DNA of 64,000 nt from NCBI GenBank assembly GCA_963595735.1, contig CAVBJJ010000001.1, positions 141,208-205,207 of the forward strand, written 5' to 3'. The translations under genes and the position numbers were made by a program. The stretch is from CALWOS01 sp963595735 (GTDB lineage: Bacteria; Bacillota; Clostridia; Oscillospirales; Oscillospiraceae). The notes under the pieces are model-generated. The model saw nothing but the letters and a program-made list of their open reading frames with translations. It searched no databases and had not been told where the DNA came from. Positions 34,217-41,548 of the stretch are shown here, one piece after another (the stretch's first letter is position 1; the number at the start of each line of letters is the position of its first letter).

Positions 34217-34888
34217 ATGTCCATTGCTGAAAACATTCGCCGGATCCGGGAGGAGATCGGAGATCCCCGGGTACTTCTGGTCGCGGCGACAAAGATGAAC
34301 GACGCCGAACGGGTGCGTCAGGCCATTGCCGCCGGGATCGACGCCTGCGGCGAAAACCGGGTGCAGGAGCTGGTGGAGAAAAACGCCCAGGGCGCCTATG
34401 CCGGCGCGCCCCTGCATTTCATCGGCCATTTGCAGAAAAACAAGGTCAAGCAGGTGGTGGGCGTCTGCGATCTGATCCAGAGCGTGGACAGCCCGGAGCT
34501 GCTTGGCTGCATCCGCCGGCAGGCACAGAAGCTTGGCATCACCCAGGACATTCTGCTGGAGGTCAACATCGCCCGAGAGCCGCAAAAGGGCGGCGCGCTG
34601 CCCGAGCAGCTGCCGGAAATTCTGGCGCTGGTGGAGGCGGAACCGGGGGTTCGGGTTCGCGGACTGATGGCAATTCCTCCGATTTCCACACAAATCGGTG
34701 CAAATCGCCCCTGGTTTCGACAAATGCATGAGCTTTTTGTTGACATTGGGGGAAAAAAATATGATAATGTTAGTATGGAGTATCTATCCATGGGCATGAC
34801 CCTGGATTACATGGATGCCATTGCGGAAGGCGCCAACATGGTTCGCATCGGCACCGGTATCTTCGGCGCCCGGGATATTGCAAAATAA
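34217..34888 (+). CDS. ylmE: YggS/YlmE family PLP-binding protein
   Basis: Pyridoxal-phosphate-carrying protein of the alanine-racemase-like fold, involved in vitamin B6 and amino-acid homeostasis, with no clear enzyme reaction. The 223 residues have the PLP lysine in LLVAATKMN, the GENRVQEL segment, HFIGHLQKNK and the SMGMTLDYMDAIAEGANMVRIGTGIFG C-terminus. The start at 34217 is six bases from TTGGAGGT; an ATG two codons earlier is too close to it. Upstream of sepF as in the Bacillus ylm-divIVA cluster. Confidence 0.95.
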   Translation: MSIAENIRRIREEIGDPRVLLVAATKMNDAERVRQAIAAGIDACGENRVQELVEKNAQGAYAGAPLHFIGHLQKNKVKQVVGVCDLIQSVDSPELLGCIRRQAQKLGITQDILLEVNIAREPQKGGALPEQLPEILALVEAEPGVRVRGLMAIPPISTQIGANRPWFRQMHELFVDIGGKKYDNVSMEYLSMGMTLDYMDAIAEGANMVRIGTGIFGARDIAK

Positions 34889-34920
34889 ACAGAATACCGA
34901 AAACGGAGGATGATACCACC

Positions 34921-35454
34921 ATGGGCATTTTTGATACCTTTAAAAAGCTGACCAACCCCTATGATGACGACGATCTGGACTACGACGAGGATATGGACGC
35001 CTACGACACCGAGCCTGCCCCCGCGCCGGCCCAGGAGACGCGCCGCGCCCAGCCGGCTGCCAGCCATGCGCCCAGCTATGAGCGTCCCGCAGCCGCCCCG
35101 CCGGCTGCCGCCCCGCATCAGCCCCAGCACCAGCAGGCCGCCCGCAGCCGCGACAAAGTCGTGAACATCGCAAACGCCGCTTCCCAGCGGGTCATTCTGG
35201 TGCATCCCGAGCGCTTTGACGCCGCCGCGGAGATTGCCGACAACCTGCGGGACAAATGCACCATTGTGATGAATCTGGAGCAGACCAACAAGGATATCGC
35301 CCGCCGCCTGATCGACTTCCTGTCCGGCGTAGCTTACGCCCAGGAGGGCAAGATCAAAAAGGTCGCGCTGAATACTTACATCATCACTCCCTACAATGTA
35401 GACCTGATGGGAGAGCTGATGGACGAGCTGGAAAATAACGGAATGTATATGTAA
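34921..35454 (+). CDS. sepF: Cell division protein SepF
   Basis: FtsZ-bundling membrane anchor of the Z-ring in Gram-positives. The 177 residues have the N-terminal amphipathic membrane anchor (MGIFDTFKKL), an acidic then Ala/Pro-rich linker (about 15-75) and the C-terminal SepF core (RVILVHPERFDAAAEIADNL, IVMNLEQTNKDIARRLIDFLSGVAYAQEGKIKKV). It follows ylmE by 32 bases with a clear GGAGG site. Confidence 0.96.
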   Translation: MGIFDTFKKLTNPYDDDDLDYDEDMDAYDTEPAPAPAQETRRAQPAASHAPSYERPAAAPPAAAPHQPQHQQAARSRDKVVNIANAASQRVILVHPERFDAAAEIADNLRDKCTIVMNLEQTNKDIARRLIDFLSGVAYAQEGKIKKVALNTYIITPYNVDLMGELMDELENNGMYM

Positions 35455-35501
35455 GTCCGGCAAATCAGCCGGCATTTGCTGAAACAGAGCAGATAGAGAA
35501 A

Positions 35502-35561
35502 CCGCCGCGGAAAGCCACGGGCTTTCCCGCAGCATTTTGGCTGTGCCGAAATGCTCGGCGG
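35502..35561 (+). repeat. Three-way-junction repeat, copy 1 (divIVA leader)
   Basis: Outer stem CCGCCG/CGGCGG (35502-35507 with 35556-35561) encloses hairpin A (GGAAAGCC, loop ACG, GGCTTTCC; 35509-35527) and hairpin B (AGCATTTTGGC, loop TGT, GCCGAAATGCT; 35531-35555). It ends 26 bases before the divIVA start. Copy 2 at 44227-44289 has the same fold with compensatory changes. It could be an RNA leader structure or a small DNA repeat. Confidence 0.8.
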
Positions 35562-35587
35562 ATTAGCGGAAAGGGATACGATCAGAT

Positions 35588-36181
35588 ATGCTGACTGCAC
35601 AGGAAATCAAGGAAAAGAACTTTGAAAAAGCCGTGTTCGGCGGTTATGATATGGGCAGCGTGGACAGCTTTATGGAGACCATCGCTGCCGACTACACTGC
35701 AATGCAGAAGGAACTCACCGTCCTCAAGGGCAAGATGAAGGTGCTTGTGGACAAGATCGAGGAGTACCGGGAAACGGAGGACGCCATGCGTCTTGCGCTG
35801 AGCACTGCGCAGAAAACCGGCGCCCAGATCCAGGCGGAAGCCCAGGAAAAAAGCGACCGGCTCCTTGCCGAAACCGAGCGCAAATGCCAGGAACAGCGGC
35901 AGCGCGCCGAGCTGGAGGCCAGCCGCACCCTTTCCGCCGTGCGGAATGTGGTGGAGGTAGAGCAGACCCGCGTGGACAAGGCGCGGGCTTCCTCCGGCGC
36001 TTACATCGCCCGGGTACGGGCGCTGTGTGCCGAGCAGCTGCGCTTTCTGGACGAGCTGGACAGCCTTGCGCCCCAGGATATCGCCGCCGAGCTGCAGGAC
36101 ACCGGCGCGGATGAGGCAACCAGAACCGCGGCCTATGAAGCGGCGGACAAAAACCTGAACCAGCTGGCAGATCAGCTTTAA
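35588..36181 (+). CDS. divIVA: DivIVA-domain cell division/polarity protein
   Basis: Coiled-coil protein that recognises curved membrane at poles and septa. The 197 residues begin with the lipid-binding DivIVA motif (MLTAQEIKEKNFEKAVFGGYDMGSVDSFMETI) followed by long coiled coils (about 35-140, heptad-rich with QAEAQEKSDRLLAETERKCQEQRQRAE) and a less regular C-terminus. The start follows AAAGGG. Last of the ylmE-sepF-divIVA group, ahead of ileS, the same order as in Bacillus. Confidence 0.95.
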   Translation: MLTAQEIKEKNFEKAVFGGYDMGSVDSFMETIAADYTAMQKELTVLKGKMKVLVDKIEEYRETEDAMRLALSTAQKTGAQIQAEAQEKSDRLLAETERKCQEQRQRAELEASRTLSAVRNVVEVEQTRVDKARASSGAYIARVRALCAEQLRFLDELDSLAPQDIAAELQDTGADEATRTAAYEAADKNLNQLADQL

Positions 36182-36209
36182 GCGGAACGCCCCAGCGCAT
36201 CGCAGCATC

Positions 36210-36249
36210 AAGGACGGGAGAAGCGGCCATTCGCAGCTCTCGTCCTTTG
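36210..36249 (+). terminator. Possible terminator after divIVA
   Basis: Eleven-bp stem AAGGACGGGAG/CTCTCGTCCTT (36210-36220 with 36237-36247, one G-T pair), 16-base loop, followed by TTGC; the T-run is short, so it may only attenuate. Confidence 0.5.
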
Positions 36250-36280
36250 CGGCAAATGGCAATTGCGGTAATAGCCGACA

Positions 36281-36312
36281 GATAATAGATAAGTATTTCC
36301 TTATCTATTATC
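36281..36312. repeat. Perfect AT-rich inverted repeat upstream of ileS
   Basis: Thirteen-bp perfect stem GATAATAGATAAG/CTTATCTATTATC (36281-36293 with 36300-36312), six-base loop, followed by TTTTGTC. It ends 17 bases before the ileS -35 box. It may be an AT-rich terminator or an operator. Confidence 0.6.
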
Positions 36313-36329
36313 TTTTGTCTATTATTATC

Positions 36330-36359
36330 TTATCGCAGAACTGGCGAATACAGTATTAT
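36330..36359 (+). promoter_or_regulatory. Possible promoter of ileS
   Basis: TTATCG (36330-36335), 18 bases, TATTAT (36354-36359), 29 bases before the start codon. No T-box motif is present in this leader. Confidence 0.5.
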
Positions 36360-36388
36360 TTTTTCTATCAGAACGGAGAGAACAAACA

Positions 36389-39193
36389 ATGTCTCAGGAT
36401 TACAACGCCACCGTAAATCTGCCGAAAACAGATTTCCCCATGCGTGCCGGACTGCCCAAGCGGGAGCCGGGAATGCTCCAGCACTGGTACGACATGGATC
36501 TTTATCACGAAATGCTCAAGCGCAACGAGGGCAAGCCGCTTTACACCCTGCACGACGGCCCGCCGTTTTCCAACGGCCATCTGCACATGGGTCACGCGCT
36601 GAACAAGTGCATCAAGGACTTCATCATCCGGTATAAGCATATGTCCGGCTTCCAGACCCACTACACCCCCGGCTGGGATAACCACGGTATGCCCATTGAA
36701 AGCGCCATCATCAAAAAGCAGAAGCTCAAGCGTAAGGAGATGTCCATCTCCGAGTTCCGCACCGCCTGCCAGGAGTTTGCCCAGAACTTTGTGGACATCC
36801 AGCGGGAGGAATTCAAGCGCCTTGGCGTTCTGGGTGACTGGGATCACCCCTATCTGACCATGAACCCCCGCTTTGAGGCCGAGGAGGTCAAGGTCTTTGG
36901 CAAGATGTTTGAAAAGGGCTATATCTACAAGGGCATGAAGCCCGTGTACTGGTGCCCCAGCGACGAGACCGCTCTGGCCGAGGCGGAGATCGAATACGCC
37001 GATGTGCCCTGCACCACCATTTTCGTCAAGTTCCCCATCCAGAACGACCTGGGCAAGCTGGGACAGTTCTGTGACCTGAGCAAGCTGTTCTTTGTGATCT
37101 GGACGACCACCACCTGGACGCTGCCCGGCAACATGGCCATCTCCGTCAATCCCCGGCTGGACTATGTGCTGGCAAAGGTGCCCTCCGGCGAGGTTTATAT
37201 CCTGGCCAAGGAACTGGCGGACGGCGTTTGCAAGGCCGCCGGCATCGAGTCCTACGAGGTGCTGGCCACCGTCAAGGGCGCGGAGCTGGAGCTGATGACC
37301 GCCCGGCATCCCTTTATGGAGCGGGATTCCGTGGTGCTCTGCGGCGACCATGTTACGCTGGATGCCGGTACCGGCTGCGTCCACACCGCCCCCGGCTTCG
37401 GCGCGGACGACTATTTCATCTGTCAGAAATACGACCGGGAGGGTAAGACCCACATCGGCGTTCCCGTGCCGGTGGATGACCGGGGCATCATGACGGACGC
37501 CGTGTTCGGCGGCAACCACATCAACAAGGCCAACGAGGTCATTCTGCCCCGGCTGGAGCAGGACGGCTATCTGCTGGCCAAGGAGGAGATCACACACTCC
37601 TATCCCCACTGCTGGCGCTGCAAAAAGCCCATCATCTTCCGGGCCACCGACCAGTGGTTCTGCTCGGTGGAGGCCTTTAAGGAGCAGGCCGTTGCCGCCT
37701 GCGACAGCGTCCACTGGATGCCCGAATGGGGTCATGACCGCATGGTGTCCATGATCCGGGAGCGCGCCGACTGGTGCATCTCCCGCCAGCGGCACTGGGG
37801 GCTGCCCATTCCGGTGTTCTACTGCGAGGACTGCCACAAGCCCGTCTGCACGCCGGAAACCATCGACAAAATTTCCGCCATCTTCGGTGAAAAGGGCTCC
37901 AACGCCTGGTTCGATCTGGACACGGCGCAGCTGCTGCCGGAGGGCTTTGCCTGCCCCCACTGCGGCGGCAAGCACTTTACCAAGGAAACGGACACCCTGG
38001 ACGGCTGGTTCGACTCCGGCTCCACCCATGTGGCAAGTCTGGAGTTGGACGCCCCCGGCGTCTGGCCGGCGGATATGTACATGGAGGGCGGCGACCAATA
38101 TCGTGGCTGGTTCCAGTCCAGCCTGCTGACCGCCGTTGCCACCAAGGGCAGCGCCCCCTATCGGGAGGTGCTCACCCACGGCTGGACGGTGGACGCCGAG
38201 GGTAAGGCCATGCACAAGTCTCTGGGCAACGGCGTTGCGCCGGAGCAGATCATCCCCAAGTACGGCGCGGAGCTGATCCGCCTGTGGGCGGCCTCTGCGG
38301 ACTATCGTCTGGATATGCGCTGCTCCGACGGCATCTTCAAGCAGCTTTCCGACAAGTACCTGAAGATCCGCAACACCGCCCGCTACATTCTGGGCAACCT
38401 GGCCGGCTTCGATCCGGAGCAGCAGGTGGCCTTTGCCGATATGCTGCCCCTGGATCAGTGGGCCATGGTACAGCTCAACGGTCTGATCGAAAAGTGCATT
38501 GCCGCCTATGACCGCTATGAGTTCTATCAGGTGACCTATGCCATCCACAATTTCTGCGTGGTGCAGATGTCCAACCTGTATCTGGATGTGATCAAGGATC
38601 GCCTGTACTGCGACGGCGCGGATTCTCTTTCCCGCCGCAGCGGCCAAACCGCCATTTACCGGATCCTGGACGCCATGGTGCGTCTGCTGGCGCCGGTGCT
38701 GGCCTTTACCTCGGACGAGATCTGGCAGGCCATGCCCCACAAGACCGGGGACGACGGCCGCCATGTAATGCTCAACGATATGCCCAAGCCCTGGGCAGAC
38801 GCCGTGTTTGACGAGGCCACCGCCCAGCGCTGGGAAAAGGCGCTGGCACTGCGGGAGGATGTGAACAAGGCGCTGGAGCTGGCGCGCACGGAAAAGGTCG
38901 TGGGCAAGCCCCTGGATGCGAAGGTGACCCTGTATGTGTCCGAGCAGGCCGCGGCCGACTTTGCCCAGATCCAGGATATCGACCTGCCCGGTCTTTGCAT
39001 CGTCTCCGCCCTGGAGGTGATCTCCGGCGAGGGCGCCGGCTATGCCGGAGAGGCCTTCCCCGGCGTGACCGTTGCCGTTTCCGCCTGCGAAACGCCCAAG
39101 TGCTGCCGCTGCTGGACCCACAGCATCACCGTCGGCATGGATGACGCCCATCCGGAGCTGTGCGCCCGCTGCGCCTCTGTGGTTCGGGGCTAA
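36389..39193 (+). CDS. ileS: Isoleucyl-tRNA synthetase
   Basis: Charges tRNA-Ile with isoleucine and edits mischarged valine. The 934 residues show the HIGH motif as GHLHMGHALNK, the CP1 editing domain (WTTTTWTLPGNMAISVNP), the catalytic second signature as AMHKSLGNG rather than KMSKS, and a C-terminal zinc finger (CCRCWTHSI, CARCASVV). The final lysine and serine that contact ATP are kept in the altered signature. The start follows CGGAGAG. lspA follows after 24 bases. Confidence 0.98.
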   Translation: MSQDYNATVNLPKTDFPMRAGLPKREPGMLQHWYDMDLYHEMLKRNEGKPLYTLHDGPPFSNGHLHMGHALNKCIKDFIIRYKHMSGFQTHYTPGWDNHGMPIESAIIKKQKLKRKEMSISEFRTACQEFAQNFVDIQREEFKRLGVLGDWDHPYLTMNPRFEAEEVKVFGKMFEKGYIYKGMKPVYWCPSDETALAEAEIEYADVPCTTIFVKFPIQNDLGKLGQFCDLSKLFFVIWTTTTWTLPGNMAISVNPRLDYVLAKVPSGEVYILAKELADGVCKAAGIESYEVLATVKGAELELMTARHPFMERDSVVLCGDHVTLDAGTGCVHTAPGFGADDYFICQKYDREGKTHIGVPVPVDDRGIMTDAVFGGNHINKANEVILPRLEQDGYLLAKEEITHSYPHCWRCKKPIIFRATDQWFCSVEAFKEQAVAACDSVHWMPEWGHDRMVSMIRERADWCISRQRHWGLPIPVFYCEDCHKPVCTPETIDKISAIFGEKGSNAWFDLDTAQLLPEGFACPHCGGKHFTKETDTLDGWFDSGSTHVASLELDAPGVWPADMYMEGGDQYRGWFQSSLLTAVATKGSAPYREVLTHGWTVDAEGKAMHKSLGNGVAPEQIIPKYGAELIRLWAASADYRLDMRCSDGIFKQLSDKYLKIRNTARYILGNLAGFDPEQQVAFADMLPLDQWAMVQLNGLIEKCIAAYDRYEFYQVTYAIHNFCVVQMSNLYLDVIKDRLYCDGADSLSRRSGQTAIYRILDAMVRLLAPVLAFTSDEIWQAMPHKTGDDGRHVMLNDMPKPWADAVFDEATAQRWEKALALREDVNKALELARTEKVVGKPLDAKVTLYVSEQAAADFAQIQDIDLPGLCIVSALEVISGEGAGYAGEAFPGVTVAVSACETPKCCRCWTHSITVGMDDAHPELCARCASVVRG

Positions 39194-39217
39194 GCCGAAC
39201 GGGAGGCGCGCTGGATC

Positions 39218-40573
39218 ATGTTTTATGCAATTGCAATCGTGCTGATCCTGATCGCGGATCAGGGCGTAAAATACTGGGTCAGCGCCAACATCACGCTGAA
39301 TACCGGTACGATGGATTTTCTGCCCGGCTTCCTCCATCTGACCAATGTCCATAACACCGGCTCCGCCTTCAGTATGCTGGAGCGCTGGGGCGGCGCGCGG
39401 TGGCTGTTTCTGGCGATCACGGCGGCCTTTGTGGTGTTCTGCATCTGGGCGCTGGCAAAGCGCCGCCTGCGCAGCCGCTTCGCCCGCTGGGTGGTGGCGA
39501 TCATCATCGCCGGTGCGCTGGGCAATGCCATTGACCGCGCCGTGCAGGGCTATGTGGTGGATATGTTCTCCTTTGAGGGAGCGCTGAGCTGGTTCCCCAT
39601 TTTCAATGTGGCGGATATCGCGCTGGTGGTCGGCGCGGTGCTGTTCTGTCTGTATATCCTGTTCCACCGGGACCCATCTTCGTCAGCGGAACCGGGGGCG
39701 GAAGACGCCTTCGCTGACGAGGACTTCCCCCCGGAATTCCTGCCGGAAGAGCAGCCGGTAGCGGAAGACGCGCCGGAGACCGAGGAAGCTACCGAGGATG
39801 CCGAGGAGGATATCCCCGCAGAAGCGGACGAAGCCCCGGCAGAAGAAGCGGAAGCCATCCTGTCCGAACCGGAACCGGAGCCTGAGCCGGAAGCTGAACC
39901 CGCGCCGGAGCCGGAAGCTCCCGCGCCGCCCCGCAAGTCCAAAGCCAAGTCCAAGCGGCGGAAAAAGTCCCGCCGTCCCGAACCGCGGGATGCAGCGCTT
40001 GCGGAGACAAAAGCGGAACCGGCAGAGGCCATAACGGAAACCACAGCGGAGGCCGCCGAGACTCCCGCGCCGGAGATCTCGACAGAGGAAGCGACCCCTG
40101 CGCCGGAAGCGGCCGGAGAGGAAGTCGAGCCGGAGGCCGACGACTCCATGGTGGCCGCCATTCAGGCCAAGATCGCCGCGGCAGTCGCCCGGGAGGCCTG
40201 GGACATTCCCCCGGCAGCGCCCGCGCCCAAGCCGGAGCCGGAGCCGATCCCGGCGCCCGAACCGATCTCCGAGCCGGTGTCTCAGCCGGAGCCTGCTGCT
40301 CCGGCCGCCCCGGTTCCCAAGCGGAAGCCGACCCCGGAGGAGCAATATCCGCTCACGGACGGCTCTCCCTTTGTGGAGTTCGCGCCCCGGCATTTTTCTC
40401 CCCCGCCCAAGCCCCAGCCTGCACCGGAGCCGCCGAAGCAAACGACGGCTGAGGGTCTGCTGACGGTGGAGGAGCTGCGCCGCAGCGCCGCCGAAAAGAC
40501 CCGCATCACGGTGGACGACGAGGTGGTGGAGTTCTCTCTGGAGGACATCATGGCCGAATTTGGAGAGCATTAA
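39218..40573 (+). CDS. lspA: Lipoprotein signal peptidase LspA with long acidic C-terminal extension
   Basis: Membrane aspartic peptidase that removes signal peptides from prolipoproteins. Residues 1-150 form a complete LspA with four helices and the conserved motifs NTGSAF, GNAIDR (catalytic Asp106) and FNVAD (catalytic Asp133). It then continues for another 301 residues, a Glu/Ala/Pro-rich region (EPEPEPEAEPAPEPEAPAPP) ending in a more ordered 60-residue segment (VDDEVVEFSLEDIMAEFGEH). LspA proteins are usually 150-180 residues, so the tail is exceptional. The frame is open throughout and stops exactly before rluD (next ATG at 40574), so a sequencing frameshift is unlikely. Whether the tail is cytoplasmic and what it binds are unknown. 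Confidence 0.93.
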   Translation: MFYAIAIVLILIADQGVKYWVSANITLNTGTMDFLPGFLHLTNVHNTGSAFSMLERWGGARWLFLAITAAFVVFCIWALAKRRLRSRFARWVVAIIIAGALGNAIDRAVQGYVVDMFSFEGALSWFPIFNVADIALVVGAVLFCLYILFHRDPSSSAEPGAEDAFADEDFPPEFLPEEQPVAEDAPETEEATEDAEEDIPAEADEAPAEEAEAILSEPEPEPEPEAEPAPEPEAPAPPRKSKAKSKRRKKSRRPEPRDAALAETKAEPAEAITETTAEAAETPAPEISTEEATPAPEAAGEEVEPEADDSMVAAIQAKIAAAVAREAWDIPPAAPAPKPEPEPIPAPEPISEPVSQPEPAAPAAPVPKRKPTPEEQYPLTDGSPFVEFAPRHFSPPPKPQPAPEPPKQTTAEGLLTVEELRRSAAEKTRITVDDEVVEFSLEDIMAEFGEH

Positions 40574-41482
40574 ATGGAAGAACTTTGGATTCTTGCGGAG
40601 GAGAGCGGCGAGCGGATCGACGCTCTCCTCCCCCGTTGTGTGGAGGGACTCAGCCGCGCTCGCGCCCAAAAGCTGCTGGAGCAGGGGGCGGTGCTGCTGG
40701 ACGGCACACAGCCGGTGAAAAAAAAATACCCCGTCACGGCGGGGCAGCGCTTTTTGCTGCGCCTGCCGGAAACGACGGAGATCCCGCTGGTGGCGCAGGA
40801 CATCCCCCTGGATGTGGTGTTCGAGGACGAGGATGTGATCGTGGTCAACAAGCCCCGGGGGCTGGTGGTGCATCCCGCGCCGGGACATCCGGACGGCACC
40901 CTGGTCAACGCCCTGCTGTGGCACTGCGGCAGCAGCCTTTCCGGCATCGGCGGGGAAAAGCGGCCTGGCATCGTCCACCGGATCGACATGGACACCTCCG
41001 GGCTGCTGATTGTGGCCAAAAACGATATGGCGCACGCTGCCCTGTCTGCCCAATTGGCGGACAGGAGCCTGAGCCGGGTGTATGAGGCGGTAGTACACGG
41101 CACGCCCAAGCAGGAGGTCGGCACCATCTCCGCCCCCATCGGGCGGCATCCGGCGGACAGAAAGCGGATGGCCGTGGTGCCCAACGGCCGGCCGGCTGTG
41201 ACCCATTACCGGGTGCTGGAGCGCTTTCGGGGCTTCAGCCACATCCAGTGCAAGCTGGAGACCGGGCGTACCCATCAGATCCGGGTACACATGGAGTACA
41301 TCGGCCACCCGCTGGTGGGCGATCTGGTCTATGGCCACAAGCGCCCGGAAAAGGGGCTTTCCGGCCAGTGTCTCCACGCCCGGCGGTTGCGATTTATTCA
41401 CCCCCGCACCAGTCTGCCCGTGGAGCTGGAATGCCCTCTGCCGGACTACTTTGCCGGCCTGCTGCAAAAATTGCCCAAATGA
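40574..41482 (+). CDS. RluA/RluD-family 23S rRNA pseudouridine synthase
   Basis: Converts uridines to pseudouridine in rRNA. The 302 residues have an N-terminal S4 RNA-binding domain (ERIDALLPRCVEGLSRARAQKLLEQGAVLLDG) and the RluA catalytic domain with the aspartate motif HRIDMDTSGLL, plus GRTHQIRVHMEYIGHPLVGDLVYG. The family motif is usually H-R-L-D-K-D-T-S-G; the catalytic aspartate is kept. It directly abuts lspA (as in Bacillus ylyB beside lspA) and is closed by a strong terminator. The exact target uridine is not predictable. Confidence 0.94.
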   Translation: MEELWILAEESGERIDALLPRCVEGLSRARAQKLLEQGAVLLDGTQPVKKKYPVTAGQRFLLRLPETTEIPLVAQDIPLDVVFEDEDVIVVNKPRGLVVHPAPGHPDGTLVNALLWHCGSSLSGIGGEKRPGIVHRIDMDTSGLLIVAKNDMAHAALSAQLADRSLSRVYEAVVHGTPKQEVGTISAPIGRHPADRKRMAVVPNGRPAVTHYRVLERFRGFSHIQCKLETGRTHQIRVHMEYIGHPLVGDLVYGHKRPEKGLSGQCLHARRLRFIHPRTSLPVELECPLPDYFAGLLQKLPK

Positions 41483-41527
41483 AAAAAGAGAACTGCAAGG
41501 CGCTTTGCCTTGCAGTTCTCTTTTTTT
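41481..41527. terminator. Bidirectional terminator between rluD-like gene and the ADH-ALDH gene
   Basis: Fifteen-bp perfect stem AGAGAACTGCAAGGC/GCCTTGCAGTTCTCT (41486-41500 with 41506-41520), T-run TTTTTTT on the plus side and the matching A-run on the left. Confidence 0.95.
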
Positions 41528-41548
41528 GCTTTTATCGAGGGGGAATGC

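Noticed and set aside
36182..36388. T-box leader for ileS
   Set aside because: No AGGGTGGNACCGCG-like sequence is present; only an AT-rich palindrome.
36368..39667. Minus-strand open frame of 1099 codons opposite ileS and lspA
   Set aside because: Antisense to a clearly conserved gene; open only because of high GC at third codon positions. Composition (His/Gly/Leu/Ala-rich, no domain) is that of a shadow frame.
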